Notes under the pieces: model-generated
What the model was told of the DNA's origin: nothing
The model's database searches: none
The model's input: the letters and a program-made list of their open reading frames with translations, nothing else
Shown: piece after piece, positions 17,276-25,359 of the stretch
How positions within the stretch are numbered: the stretch's first letter is position 1
Layout: each line of letters opens with the position of its first letter
Translations under genes and position numbers: made by a program
Assembly: GCA_031380225.1 (NCBI GenBank)
Contig: JANNFX010000036.1
Coordinates: 1-34,284, forward strand
DNA from: JANNFX01 sp031380225
GTDB lineage: Bacteria; Pseudomonadota; Alphaproteobacteria; Rhizobiales; Hyphomicrobiaceae
Length of the DNA: 34,284 nt
Reading direction: 5' to 3'

Positions 17276-17710
17276 TCAAACATCCGCCTTTTCGCTGCAG
17301 GACGCTGGCTTGCCGGCCATCCAAGCGCGCGCGGTCCAGGACGGTTTATCAGAGGGGGCTTTCTCCGCTCCCTCTTCGGTACGGGCAATGAAGTAAAATT
17401 CGTAGCAGTTCGGCCCTGCCTTTTGGACGCGGAAGCACCCTCCCGCCGGATCGTCATCGTAGATCGTGCACAAAGATCCGGCCTTAATGGACCAATGCCC
17501 AGTGCTAGACCGGCGGTCGTCTTCGTAAGCAACGGCACCACCGGTTTCATAGGTTTCGCGGAACGAGCGCTTGTTCGGATACTCTCCGTCGACTGTTTTG
17601 CCCTCGAAGGTGGTCCGGAGATCTTCGGCCGTCAGCCATTCGCCCGGCAACCCCTTTGTGGGCAGAACGGCGAGCAACAGGGCGGCAAATGCAGCAGTTT
17701 TACCGGGCAT
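17276..17710 (-). CDS. Small exported protein of unknown function
   Basis: The 144-residue protein begins with a short signal peptide (KTAAFAALLLAVLP, then GLPGEW). The mature part reads like a small beta-rich domain: LTAEDLRTTFEGKTVDGEY, RSFRETYETGG, STGHWSIKAGSLCTIYDDD and CFRVQKAGPNCYEFYF, with four cysteines that could pair in the periplasm. I recognise the type from alphaproteobacterial genomes but cannot assign a function. The start has GGAGG roughly 8 nt upstream in the coding sense. It lies between pheT (same strand, 186 nt downstream) and divergent asd. The 186-nt gap to pheT shows nothing I can name. Confidence 0.72.
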   Translation of the reverse strand: MPGKTAAFAALLLAVLPTKGLPGEWLTAEDLRTTFEGKTVDGEYPNKRSFRETYETGGAVAYEDDRRSSTGHWSIKAGSLCTIYDDDPAGGCFRVQKAGPNCYEFYFIARTEEGAEKAPSDKPSWTARAWMAGKPASCSEKADV

Positions 17711-17903
17711 TTGATAAACCTCCAGGAACGCCCTATCTGAGCATAAATTGCGGCGGCGCTATGCCAGTATTTCAATCAAAGCCGTGTCCACATGCGCCCG
17801 AAAGCGCCTTGCAAGCCCGGCCAGCGGCCGGTATGGATCGGCCAAAGCTGTTCCGGTGCCAAGCGCCAGGAAACAGCTACTTTTCCGAGATAAAAGGCAG
17901 ATC

Positions 17904-18941
17904 ATGGGTTTCAGAATTGCAGTCATTGGTGCCACTGGCAACGTCGGCCGCGAAATGATGAAGGTGCTCGTGGAACGCAAGTTCCCCATCAGCGAAATTT
18001 ATGCACTGGCGTCGCGCCGTTCAGCTGGTCAAGAGATCTCATTTGGCGAAAAAACTTTGAAATGTCTGGACTTGGAGCAGTTTGATTTCTCCAAGGCGGA
18101 CATCTGCCTAATGTCGGCTGGATCGTCAGTCGCCAAGGAATGGGCGCTGAAAATCGGCGCCAAGGGCTGTGTTGTCATCGATAACTCGTCGTACTGGCGC
18201 TATGATATGGACGTGCCGCTGGTGGTACCCGAAGTGAATGCTGACGCTGTCGCCGGCTTCACTAAGAAGAACATTATTGCCAACCCTAACTGCTCCACCG
18301 CGCAGCTCGTAGTGGCCTTGAAACCCTTGCATGACGCAGCAAAAATCACGCGCGTCGTCGTCTCAACTTACCAGTCAGTTTCGGGCGCCGGCAAAGAAGC
18401 AATGGATGAACTTTGGGCGCAGACCAAGTCGGTTTTTGTCCCCGGCACCGACGTTATGCCTCAGAAGTTCCCTAAGAAAATCGCCTTCAATTGCATCCCC
18501 CACATCGACGTCTTCATGGAAGACGGCTACACCAAGGAAGAGTGGAAGATGTTGGTTGAGACCAAGAAAATTCTCGACCCGAAAATCAGGGTGACGGCGA
18601 CCTGCGTGCGCGTGCCGGTGTTTGTCGGTCATTCGGAATCGGTCAACATCGAATTCGAACGGCCGATTTCAGCGGACGAAGCCCGCGAAATTCTGCGCAA
18701 CGCACCAGGCATTGAAGTCGTCGATAAGCGCGAGCCGGGCGGCTACGTCACACCTGTTGAAGCCGCAGGCGAATTCGCAACTTATGTCAGCCGTATTCGC
18801 GAAGACGCTACTGTCGAGAACGGCCTGGCAATGTGGGTAGTCTCAGACAACCTGCTCAAGGGCGCAGCGCTTAACGCAGTTCAAATCGCTGAGGTGCTGG
18901 TCGCTAAAAAGTTACTGAAGCCGAGAGCAAAGGTCGCTTAA
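17904..18941 (+). CDS. asd: Aspartate-semialdehyde dehydrogenase
   Basis: Asd reduces beta-aspartyl phosphate to aspartate semialdehyde for the lysine/diaminopimelate, threonine and methionine pathways. The NADP-binding GATGNVG is at residues 9-15, and the active-site cysteine is in IIANPNCSTAQ. An upstream reading from 17748 adds 52 residues with no family similarity. The ATG at 17904 has AGGCAG 4 nt before it and starts directly with MGFRIAVIGATGNVG, so it is taken as the start. The product is 345 residues, normal for the family. Confidence 0.97.
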   Translation: MGFRIAVIGATGNVGREMMKVLVERKFPISEIYALASRRSAGQEISFGEKTLKCLDLEQFDFSKADICLMSAGSSVAKEWALKIGAKGCVVIDNSSYWRYDMDVPLVVPEVNADAVAGFTKKNIIANPNCSTAQLVVALKPLHDAAKITRVVVSTYQSVSGAGKEAMDELWAQTKSVFVPGTDVMPQKFPKKIAFNCIPHIDVFMEDGYTKEEWKMLVETKKILDPKIRVTATCVRVPVFVGHSESVNIEFERPISADEAREILRNAPGIEVVDKREPGGYVTPVEAAGEFATYVSRIREDATVENGLAMWVVSDNLLKGAALNAVQIAEVLVAKKLLKPRAKVA

Positions 18942-18971
18942 GAAGCTGTAAAACAAGCACAAGTTTAAATT

Positions 18972-19001
18972 AAAAAAGGCCGCCTCAAAGGCGGCCTTTT
19001 T
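18972..19001. terminator. Bidirectional terminator, asd / marR
   Basis: A6 GGCCGCC (18972-18984), a 5-nt loop and GGCGGCC TTTTT (18990-19001) make a perfect GC stem flanked by A and T runs. It can terminate both convergent genes (stops at 18941 and 19021). Confidence 0.93.
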
Positions 19002-19020
19002 CGTCTCAAAGCCGGCGATA

Positions 19021-19563
19021 CTATTCTTTGACGGACGGACCAGCCGGCGCGACATTGGTAATTTTTTGGACGATCATGTTGAGGTCCTGCATGAAGCGTT
19101 CACGTTGATTGCTGGGCAGCGCCGACAATATCCGCTCGTCCACCTTGCGAGCGATTGGATCTGTAGATTTGAGCTGGCGCCAGCCTTCTTCCGTCAGTTT
19201 GACGGCATAGGCGCGCGCGTCTTCTTTTGTCCGGCGGCGCTGGATGAGGCCCTTTTTGAGCATGCGCCGTACGATGTCCGCCAGGGTAGACCGGTCAATT
19301 CCAGTCTTGTCGACGAGATGGGTCTGACTAAGACCCTCATTCAGCGATACCGTCAGCAAAACTGCGTACTGGCGCGGGGTGAGATCACCACCGCCGATTT
19401 CAAGTTGGAAAATATCGCCAGCGCATTGTCCGGCGCGATGGAGGAGGTGAATGGGCGAACGCTCCAAACGAGTGCTGGGCGCTTCTTTGATCGCTTCACG
19501 TGGGGGCATAGCTGGCTCAATATTCTCCAGGGCTCGCATCCGCTCGGCTTGGGAGTCTGCCAT
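19021..19563 (-). CDS. MarR-family transcriptional regulator
   Basis: The 180-residue protein has a winged helix-turn-helix core: LTPRQYAVLLTVSLNEGLSQ, then the recognition helix region THLVDKTGIDRSTLADIVRRM, and a wing containing RRTKEDARAYAVKLTEEG. The first 35 residues are unstructured. It presumably dimerises and binds a palindromic operator, with an unknown ligand. The leader upstream (19564-19640) is unusually AT-rich and includes TATATAA reading towards the gene, a possible -10 element. No obvious target operon is divergent from it. Confidence 0.92.
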   Translation of the reverse strand: MADSQAERMRALENIEPAMPPREAIKEAPSTRLERSPIHLLHRAGQCAGDIFQLEIGGGDLTPRQYAVLLTVSLNEGLSQTHLVDKTGIDRSTLADIVRRMLKKGLIQRRRTKEDARAYAVKLTEEGWRQLKSTDPIARKVDERILSALPSNQRERFMQDLNMIVQKITNVAPAGPSVKE

Positions 19564-19715
19564 GTTCGCTCTTGCGAAGGTTATATACGAATTCAGATAG
19601 GATACACTTCACTTTGGAGAAAATATCAGTTCGACGATGCCGTCCACTAAAAAAGATCGTTTAACTGAAATATTTGTAAATTGTCGCAAGTATAAAACAG
19701 GAAATATTATGGTTG

Positions 19716-19745
19716 GCAGAAATTCTGCATGAAGAACATTCATGC
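19716..19745. promoter_or_regulatory. Paired inverted repeats in an AT-rich gap
   Basis: GCAGAA-A-TTCTGC (19716-19728) abuts GCATGAA-(5 nt)-TTCATGC (19727-19745). The pair lies in a 208-nt AT-rich gap between the septation protein stop (19772) and the marR start. It could be a weak terminator for the septation genes or a binding site for the neighbouring MarR protein; the sequence does not decide between them. Confidence 0.4.
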
Positions 19746-19771
19746 TTTATAAGTATTCACCTTAAGAGATA

Positions 19772-20359
19772 TTAGGGCAGTTCATGGCGTTTCATTAAGC
19801 CAACCTGTGAGACTGCGAAAATCATCGTTAGAGGAAATATACCGAACAACTTGAAGCTGACCCAAGTATCCGTCGATACAGAGCGCCAAACTACTTCGTT
19901 GAGGATGGCAAGTATTAAGAAAAAGCTGCCCCAGCGGAAGGTTAGCTTCCGCCAACCCTCGTCCGTTAGTCGCAAAGTCTCGCCAAGAACATGTTTGAAC
20001 AGAGATTTATTGAAGTATAGACCCGCCAGCAGGGTCATACCTGACATCGTGTAAATGATCGTCGGCTTCACTTTGATGAAACGTTCGTCTTGGAGCCAAA
20101 TGGTTAATCCACCGAACACCGTGACCAGTATTGCAGAAATCAACAACATCATGGGAATTTTGCCGAACAGCGTCTTCGAAGCGGCTAGTGCGGCCAAAGT
20201 GGCGGCTACAAACGCGCCAGTCCCCCAATAGATGTCTACTCTCGAATTGACGACAAAGAATATGACCAGCGGCCCCAGCTCGATCGCCAGTTTCAACAAC
20301 TGCCGGCCGTCGAACTCCGGCTGATCCGCATTACCGTTCTTGCTGTTATCGTCTGTCAT
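19772..20359 (-). CDS. Septation protein A (YciB/IspZ family), canonical copy
   Basis: This is a polytopic inner-membrane protein of about 195 residues with roughly five to six hydrophobic segments. Family landmarks are ELGPLVIFFVVNSR, FGGLTIWLQDERFIKVKPTI, LTDEGWRKLTFRWG and FFLILAILNEVVWR. Homologues affect septum formation and envelope integrity. The ATG at 20359 (MTDDNSK) is preferred over 20380 because residues before it lie mostly inside the upstream gene. Even so, it overlaps the end of the upstream paralogue by 14 nt, implying coupled translation. It keeps the KVKPT motif that the upstream copy has lost. Confidence 0.9.
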   Translation of the reverse strand: MTDDNSKNGNADQPEFDGRQLLKLAIELGPLVIFFVVNSRVDIYWGTGAFVAATLAALAASKTLFGKIPMMLLISAILVTVFGGLTIWLQDERFIKVKPTIIYTMSGMTLLAGLYFNKSLFKHVLGETLRLTDEGWRKLTFRWGSFFLILAILNEVVWRSVSTDTWVSFKLFGIFPLTMIFAVSQVGLMKRHELP

Positions 20360-21065
20360 ACTGGGCCTGCGAAGTTCCAAGTTGCGATTTTAAGCCATGG
20401 GCCGCCGGCGCACCATCATCAATCGCCAATGCGGGCGGCGCTGATGCATCCGGCTCAGGCAATCGATAGCGCTTCATCCATTTCGTCAGGAGCCAAGCAT
20501 AAACGCCGCTGAGTGGCATGATCAGCAACAGTTTAAAGGCAATCCAAATGTTGATGCCAGACATCTCGCGTCCAGCCACAATGTACATCTGGGTGTCATG
20601 AAAGGATAAGCGCACAATCTCGTTCAAGACAGCTGTCAATATGAAAAACCACGCGAAGCTCTTGGTGAAAATCGACCAGCCTTCTTCGGTGTAGTGAAAC
20701 GTAGTGCCGAACACATACTTGAAGAAATTGCGCTTCGTCCATAATCCGAAGAACAAAAACAACGCAAACAGCGCGTTGAAAATCGTGACCTTAACCTGCA
20801 CCCACATCGGGTCTTTCGTGTAGATCGTCAGCGCACCAAAAACGATGGTCACAGTTGAGGCGATCAGCGGAAAAACTGGCGGCCGGTGAAACATATAAAA
20901 CATGACAGCGATGGCCAACACCGTGGCACCGATGAGTGCATACGTCCCGGCTTGAATGCCAAACGCTGCGTTGACGACAAACATCATCACCAGCGGGCCG
21001 AACTCGCTGAGGATGTTGACCGTCTGTTCGGTATTGAAGGGATAGAGGCGCTTAGGGGCATGCAT
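20346..21065 (-). CDS. Septation protein A (YciB/IspZ family), divergent paralogue
   Basis: The 239-residue protein is clearly homologous to the next gene along its whole membrane region (SEFGPLVMMFVVNAAF, IVFGALTIYTKDPMWVQVKVTI, YTEEGWSIFTKSFAWFFILTAVLNEIVR). It differs in three ways: the canonical KPT after the second conserved loop is KVT; a dozen or so residues are inserted around MYIVAGREMSGIN; and a 45-residue Pro/Ala-rich tail follows the last membrane segment. The tail's coding end overlaps the start of the second copy. It lies 112 nt downstream of ftsY on the same strand. Confidence 0.85.
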   Translation of the reverse strand: MHAPKRLYPFNTEQTVNILSEFGPLVMMFVVNAAFGIQAGTYALIGATVLAIAVMFYMFHRPPVFPLIASTVTIVFGALTIYTKDPMWVQVKVTIFNALFALFLFFGLWTKRNFFKYVFGTTFHYTEEGWSIFTKSFAWFFILTAVLNEIVRLSFHDTQMYIVAGREMSGINIWIAFKLLLIMPLSGVYAWLLTKWMKRYRLPEPDASAPPALAIDDGAPAAHGLKSQLGTSQAQYDRR

Positions 21066-21177
21066 CTCGTGAGCGAGACCTTGAATTTGTGGCGCAATCG
21101 GGACTTAGTTGTAGGACCGTGATATGACCGCCTGAAACCGTGGCGATCAGGTCACTCTTGCCGCTTCGGGCATCGGG

Positions 21178-22314
21178 TCAGGTATCGGCTATCGCTCCGG
21201 CGAAATCGGCGGCTTTGAACGGCTGCAAGTCATCGACCCCCTCACCAACGCCGATCGCATGCACTGGAAGCCCGTATTTGGCAGCGATTGCCACCAAAAT
21301 TCCACCCCGTGCCGTACCGTCGAGCTTGGTCATAATGAGGCCAGTGACGCCCGCCGTCTTGGCGAAAACATCAACCTGCGACAAGGCGTTCTGCCCGGTC
21401 GTCGCATCGAGCACCAGCAGCACGTCATGTGGAGCTGTTGGATCGAGTTTTTTGATGACCCGGACAATCTTTTGCAGCTCGTCCATCAGAGCTTGCTTGT
21501 TCTGTAGCCGGCCGGCCGTGTCGATCAATAGTACGTCGCAGCCTGCCGCTTGAGCGTCTTTCATAGCGTCATAAGCAAGTGCCGATGCGTCAGAGCCGAC
21601 ATCACGGGCAATAACGGTTGCGCCAGTCCGCTGGCCCCAAACTTTTAATTGGTCGATGGCCGCAGCGCGGAAAGTGTCGCCGGCCGCAAGCATGACGTGT
21701 TTGCCTTCGCGCTGGAATTGGGCCGAGAGCTTGCCAAGCGTTGTCGTTTTGCCGGTCCCGTTCACGCCAACGGTCAAAATGACGTGTGGTTTGTTCGCAG
21801 CGATGATGACCAAAGGCTTTGCGACCGGCTCCAGAACGCGTGTCACTTCGGCGGCTAGTATGGCGCGGACGTCATCGGCCGAAATACCTTTTTCAAAGCG
21901 GCCCTTTGAAATCGCGCTTGTGATCCGTTCGGCTGTTTCAACACCAAGATCGGACTGGATCAGTAGATCCTCAAGATCTTCGAGTGTTGCGACATCGAGC
22001 TTTCGCTTCGTGAAGATGCTCGTAATGCCGTCGGACAACTTGCTCGATGACTTGACCAGACCGTCGCGAAGCCGTTGATACCAACTTTTTTTGGTGGGCT
22101 CAGTTGCGGCTCCGGGATCTCCGTTTTCGAGCGCTTGCGTGATGCCTTCAGCATCTGAGGCGATGCGCTGCTCGCCGGACGCTGTTCCGGCTTCACCATT
22201 TACGCCCGCCTCCAACTCAGTTTCTTCTGATGAAGTCACCTCATCTACTTCGACTGGTTTCTTCCCAAAAAGCCGGCCAAAAAGCCCTGTAGGTTTTGCA
22301 GTGGGATCATTCAC
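21178..22314 (-). CDS. ftsY: Signal recognition particle receptor FtsY
   Basis: FtsY receives SRP-ribosome complexes at the inner membrane. A short basic amphipathic N-terminus (LFGRLFGKK) and an acidic A region (to about residue 72) precede the NG domain. GTPase motifs are G1 GVNGTGKT (183-190), DTFRAAAIDQL, G3 DTAGRLQNK, G4 TKLDGTARGG, and the C-terminal GVGEGVDDLQPF closing loop. At 378 residues the length is normal for an alphaproteobacterium. Downstream septation protein genes on the same strand follow an order common in this group. Confidence 0.97.
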   Translation of the reverse strand: MNDPTAKPTGLFGRLFGKKPVEVDEVTSSEETELEAGVNGEAGTASGEQRIASDAEGITQALENGDPGAATEPTKKSWYQRLRDGLVKSSSKLSDGITSIFTKRKLDVATLEDLEDLLIQSDLGVETAERITSAISKGRFEKGISADDVRAILAAEVTRVLEPVAKPLVIIAANKPHVILTVGVNGTGKTTTLGKLSAQFQREGKHVMLAAGDTFRAAAIDQLKVWGQRTGATVIARDVGSDASALAYDAMKDAQAAGCDVLLIDTAGRLQNKQALMDELQKIVRVIKKLDPTAPHDVLLVLDATTGQNALSQVDVFAKTAGVTGLIMTKLDGTARGGILVAIAAKYGLPVHAIGVGEGVDDLQPFKAADFAGAIADT

Positions 22315-22527
22315 GTCAAAACCTCACCAAGAAACGTCGCCCGGAGCAAGCCGCGAGCTAATGCGTCAGAAGCAAAGCTTTTTGCAAAGCGACGCGCCGC
22401 GGAAGTGTTCATGAAACGATAGGTGTCATAAAGGATCTGACGTAGCACGCCATCTTATTGCGGCGCGACCGCTCGTTTCGCCGAGGTCAACGGCTGCCGG
22501 ACCCTCACAACATTTTTCTGGCGAACT

Positions 22528-22773
22528 TTACGGCTTGAGCCCAGCCAACGCGACTTGCATTTTGCAGCGGGCGCCGAATTGACCAAACTTTGCGATCACG
22601 CACGCTTTGACCTTGGAGTAGGTCGGGCTTTCGTCAACGCACAGCCGGCGGACGTCATTTTCGCAAGCCGATTTTACCGCCGGTGTTATTCCAGCAGGGA
22701 ACTTAGCTTCATCGGCAGCGAGCCCAATTTGAGCCGACAATGCGACGACAGTCGCGGCAACGATCCAACGCAT
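22528..22773 (-). CDS. Small cysteine-rich exported protein
   Basis: The preferred ATG at 22773 gives an 81-residue protein with a signal peptide (MRWIVAATVVALSAQIGLAA). The mature domain carries four cysteines in the pattern SACENDVRRLC...KACVIAKFGQFGARC. This resembles the short Cys-rich repeat proteins common in Bradyrhizobium-type genomes, for which no function is known. A longer reading from 22842 adds 23 residues ahead of the signal peptide and is less likely. It is monocistronic. Confidence 0.8.
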   Translation of the reverse strand: MRWIVAATVVALSAQIGLAADEAKFPAGITPAVKSACENDVRRLCVDESPTYSKVKACVIAKFGQFGARCKMQVALAGLKP

Positions 22774-23000
22774 AGAATTAAGGCCCCCAAATTGAAATCT
22801 CAGAGCGCGGTGCACCAGTGCGATGCGGCGATAAAAAGGCACGCCGTCAATTTGCGGCGATTGGACCGCCAGCTATCAACAACCAATCGGCAGGACATCG
22901 CTATCGAACAGCATTACCGCATGCTGAGCAAGCACTGTGCCATCAGATAGTTAAGTCCGATTTGGAACCAAGATAAACACCCGAAAACCTGGGGTTGCGG

Positions 23001-23525
23001 TCAGTCGTCGCGGCGTGATTTCTCTTTTGACGCCGCGGCGGCCGTCTCAATGGCGGTTTTAAGGGCGGCCGGCGCATAGACATTCAATAGCGCTTCTGCC
23101 AGTCGAGTGCTGTCGACGTCATCTTTATGAATGACCTCAGCGGCACCAATTTCAATGAGCTCGCGACGCCGGTTGCGGGTCACTTGCCCGCTAATGACGA
23201 CAATCGGACCGTGGTATTCGGCACGGCGCAAATATGGAATCGTGACACTTGCTGTGTCCGACGGCTTCAAACAATCGTCGAGGAAAATTAACTCAGGCTG
23301 CTTTTTCATAACGTGATCGACAGCAGATGCGACTGTAGCAGCGCGGCGTATCTCAAGTTCATAACCAAACATCACGCGCAGCGTTGCCTTAAGCCGGTCT
23401 GCATCAAACGTCTCATCATCGACGACCAGAATGTCCTTCAGCGCCGGCAAGACGTGTTTCAACCGGTTGAGGTCGCTCTTCTTTGCGAGAAAATCTCCTC
23501 CTGACTTATTGGTTGACGACGTCAT
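23001..23525 (-). CDS. Stand-alone receiver-domain response regulator
   Basis: The ATG at 23525 (MTSSTNKS) is chosen because AAAGGA lies 7 nt upstream, giving 174 residues. After a 30-residue lead the receiver domain begins with DILVVDDE (acidic pair Asp36/Asp37). The likely phosphoacceptor is Asp83 in LIFLDDCLKP, the conserved Ser/Thr is Ser112 in VVISG, and the conserved Lys is Lys134 in VIHKDD. No DNA-binding or enzymatic output domain follows, only a short charged tail. It therefore probably acts by protein contact or as a phosphorelay intermediate. It follows the histidine kinase gene after a 162-nt gap that may hold its own promoter. Confidence 0.9.
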   Translation of the reverse strand: MTSSTNKSGGDFLAKKSDLNRLKHVLPALKDILVVDDETFDADRLKATLRVMFGYELEIRRAATVASAVDHVMKKQPELIFLDDCLKPSDTASVTIPYLRRAEYHGPIVVISGQVTRNRRRELIEIGAAEVIHKDDVDSTRLAEALLNVYAPAALKTAIETAAAASKEKSRRDD

Positions 23526-23687
23526 TCTGCAATCCTTTAGGCCACCGGCTAGCCTCATAGGGTTCCTGACAAGCGAGCCGGAATGCACGGGCAGCACAAC
23601 TGTTTAGCGTTTTTCTTACAGTTGGCCTGCGTTAACCGCCACTGTCAAATTCTCCTGTCCTTAATCCGATCAAAAATACCGGAAAAT

Positions 23688-24863
23688 TCAGGATATCAGC
23701 AGCTTGGGCCAAGTAATTTGGACGCAGGTACCACGAACCTCGGCAGGATTGGACTGCAAGCGGATTTGACCGCCAGCCGCTTCTACCCACCGTTTGACGA
23801 ACGCAAGCCCCATTCCGTGGCCAATCTTCGCCCGCTCGCCGGTGTTAATCTGCCGGAAGGGCAAGAATACTGCCACATGGTGGCGAGGGTCGATCCCCGG
23901 CCCGTCATCTTCGATTTCAATTTCGAGTTTGTCACCGGCATCTGCACACGCAAGCCTTATCGAGCCTTGATCGCTATCGTGATGTTTAATGGCATTGTCG
24001 ATGAGATTGCGGAGAATGAGGTCAAGCGGCGCTTGCAACGTCTCAATCTGGGGCCAAAGCCCCGTTGTCTGGATCGAAAAGCCAGCCGGACGAGGCGTCG
24101 ACCTAACGATTGCCGAGACTAAAGCTTCCGTATCAACGATGCCTGCAACTTCATCCTTGCGGCCAGCGCTGCAATATTCGAGCAACGACGTCAGCATTTC
24201 TGACATGCGCTGCGACTGGCATTGTACGTCGTGAAGTCCCTTCAACGTTTTTATTGGCAGCGGCGCGCTGTCACCTCCCTCGGCACCCGATCTCAAATCT
24301 TCGATCATGTAGCGCAACTGACGCATAGGCGCCTTCAGGTCATGCGAGACAATGGAGGCGAATTCTTCGAGGTCGCGGTTGGCACGTTCCAATTCAATGT
24401 TGGCTTTCGTCAGTGCCTTCGATTTATGTGTAACTTCAGCCTCAGCAATCAGGCGGGCGCGAATTTGGCGCGACAACTCAAGCTCAACGTTTGAAACCTG
24501 TCCAGCCCGCGAGACTAAGATTAAAAACGCATCCTCCTCAAAAGACCAAAGAGCGGTAAAATTAAGTTTCGGTGTCGCACCTGCCGCAGTGACAATCGAC
24601 GCAATTGGAAGATCGAGGAGCGCGCCGTGGCTTTCCTTCAACTGCAAGATTTCGGACTCGAGACCAACGAACACTGGAACGCTCGATGTCATCGGCTCAC
24701 CGATGTCGACGAAATTGACGAGCGGCCCGTATGTGGCAGTCACATAAAGTGATTGATCAACCCAGATCAGACCATAGACGTTGCGGCTGGATAATAGCGT
24801 CGCCGCAGCCACCAATGGTGCCGGGCGTGCAGTCGATTTGGGTTGAAGGCCGTTAGTGTCCAC
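23688..24863 (-). CDS. Soluble histidine kinase with N-terminal PAS-like sensor
   Basis: The 391-residue protein has no membrane segment. Residues about 22-125 look like a PAS-type sensor, and a coiled coil at about 130-168 leads into the H box EEFASIVSHDLKAPMRQL (phosphoacceptor His174). The ATPase domain has N-box LRNLIDNAIKHH (Asn290), G1 DDGPGI (319-324) and G2 GHGMGLA (348-354). All catalytic motifs are intact. Translation begins at a GTG that overlaps the GTPase stop by 11 nt, so kinase and GTPase are almost certainly made together. Its likely partner is the receiver protein just downstream. Confidence 0.92.
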   Translation of the reverse strand: MDTNGLQPKSTARPAPLVAAATLLSSRNVYGLIWVDQSLYVTATYGPLVNFVDIGEPMTSSVPVFVGLESEILQLKESHGALLDLPIASIVTAAGATPKLNFTALWSFEEDAFLILVSRAGQVSNVELELSRQIRARLIAEAEVTHKSKALTKANIELERANRDLEEFASIVSHDLKAPMRQLRYMIEDLRSGAEGGDSAPLPIKTLKGLHDVQCQSQRMSEMLTSLLEYCSAGRKDEVAGIVDTEALVSAIVRSTPRPAGFSIQTTGLWPQIETLQAPLDLILRNLIDNAIKHHDSDQGSIRLACADAGDKLEIEIEDDGPGIDPRHHVAVFLPFRQINTGERAKIGHGMGLAFVKRWVEAAGGQIRLQSNPAEVRGTCVQITWPKLLIS

Positions 24864-25359
24864 GACGCTCTATTGCCTCTGCCGCTTCAACAAATGCAGT
24901 CTCAACATTCTGCCCACTCTTTGCGCTGGTAAACTTGGGGACGATTTTTAAGCGATCAAAACCGGCCGGCATCTCAACAGCGTCTGGCGAGCGGACGAGA
25001 TCGGACTTGTTGAGCAATAGCGAAACATGGCGGCCGGGCAGCGCGTCCCGGAAGCCGTTGGCAAGATTGACCATTGTCTCCAATGTCTGCGGGCGCGATA
25101 GGTCGCCGATGATCATCGCAGCTGCCGCTTCCTTCATGTAGACGTGCTTGAAAATAGTGTCGCCAAAGTTGCCGTCGGTATCCCAAACGATCAAACTTGT
25201 GTGCGCGCGCTCTGCGGTTGCTGGAATCTCATAACGATAAACATCGACGCCGATCGTCGGCTTATAGTCAAATTCGAAACGGTTGAATACCAGCCGCTGC
25301 ACTGTCGATGATTTACCAACCCCGATCTCGCCAAGCAGCATGACTTTTCGAGCACTCAT
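24853..25359 (-). CDS. Ras/Rab-like small GTPase
   Basis: This 168-residue single-domain GTPase has all five G motifs at near-Ras spacing: G1 GEIGVGKSS (10-18), G2 Thr35 in YKPTIGVDVYRYEI, G3 DTDG (60-63), G4 NKSD (117-120) and G5 TSAK (144-147). The KPTIGVD switch I and WDT-G switch II are of the Rab/Ras superfamily, unlike Era, Obg or TrmE. The residue matching the catalytic Gln of Ras is Asn64, and Ala in DTAG is Asp62. There is no C-terminal prenylation Cys. Its ATG overlaps the upstream OmpA-domain gene stop as TAATG, and it overlaps the kinase gene downstream. Confidence 0.93.
   Translation of the reverse strand: MSARKVMLLGEIGVGKSSTVQRLVFNRFEFDYKPTIGVDVYRYEIPATAERAHTSLIVWDTDGNFGDTIFKHVYMKEAAAAMIIGDLSRPQTLETMVNLANGFRDALPGRHVSLLLNKSDLVRSPDAVEMPAGFDRLKIVPKFTSAKSGQNVETAFVEAAEAIERRGH

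Noticed and set aside
17748..17903. 52-residue N-terminal extension of Asd
   Set aside because: No family similarity, and a ribosome-binding site directly precedes the ATG at 17904.
24853..25359. GTPase as Era, Obg, EngA or ArfGAP-like
   Set aside because: The KPTIGVD switch I, WDT-G switch II and NKSD/SAK spacing fit the Ras/Rab superfamily, and there is no KH, Obg or second G domain.
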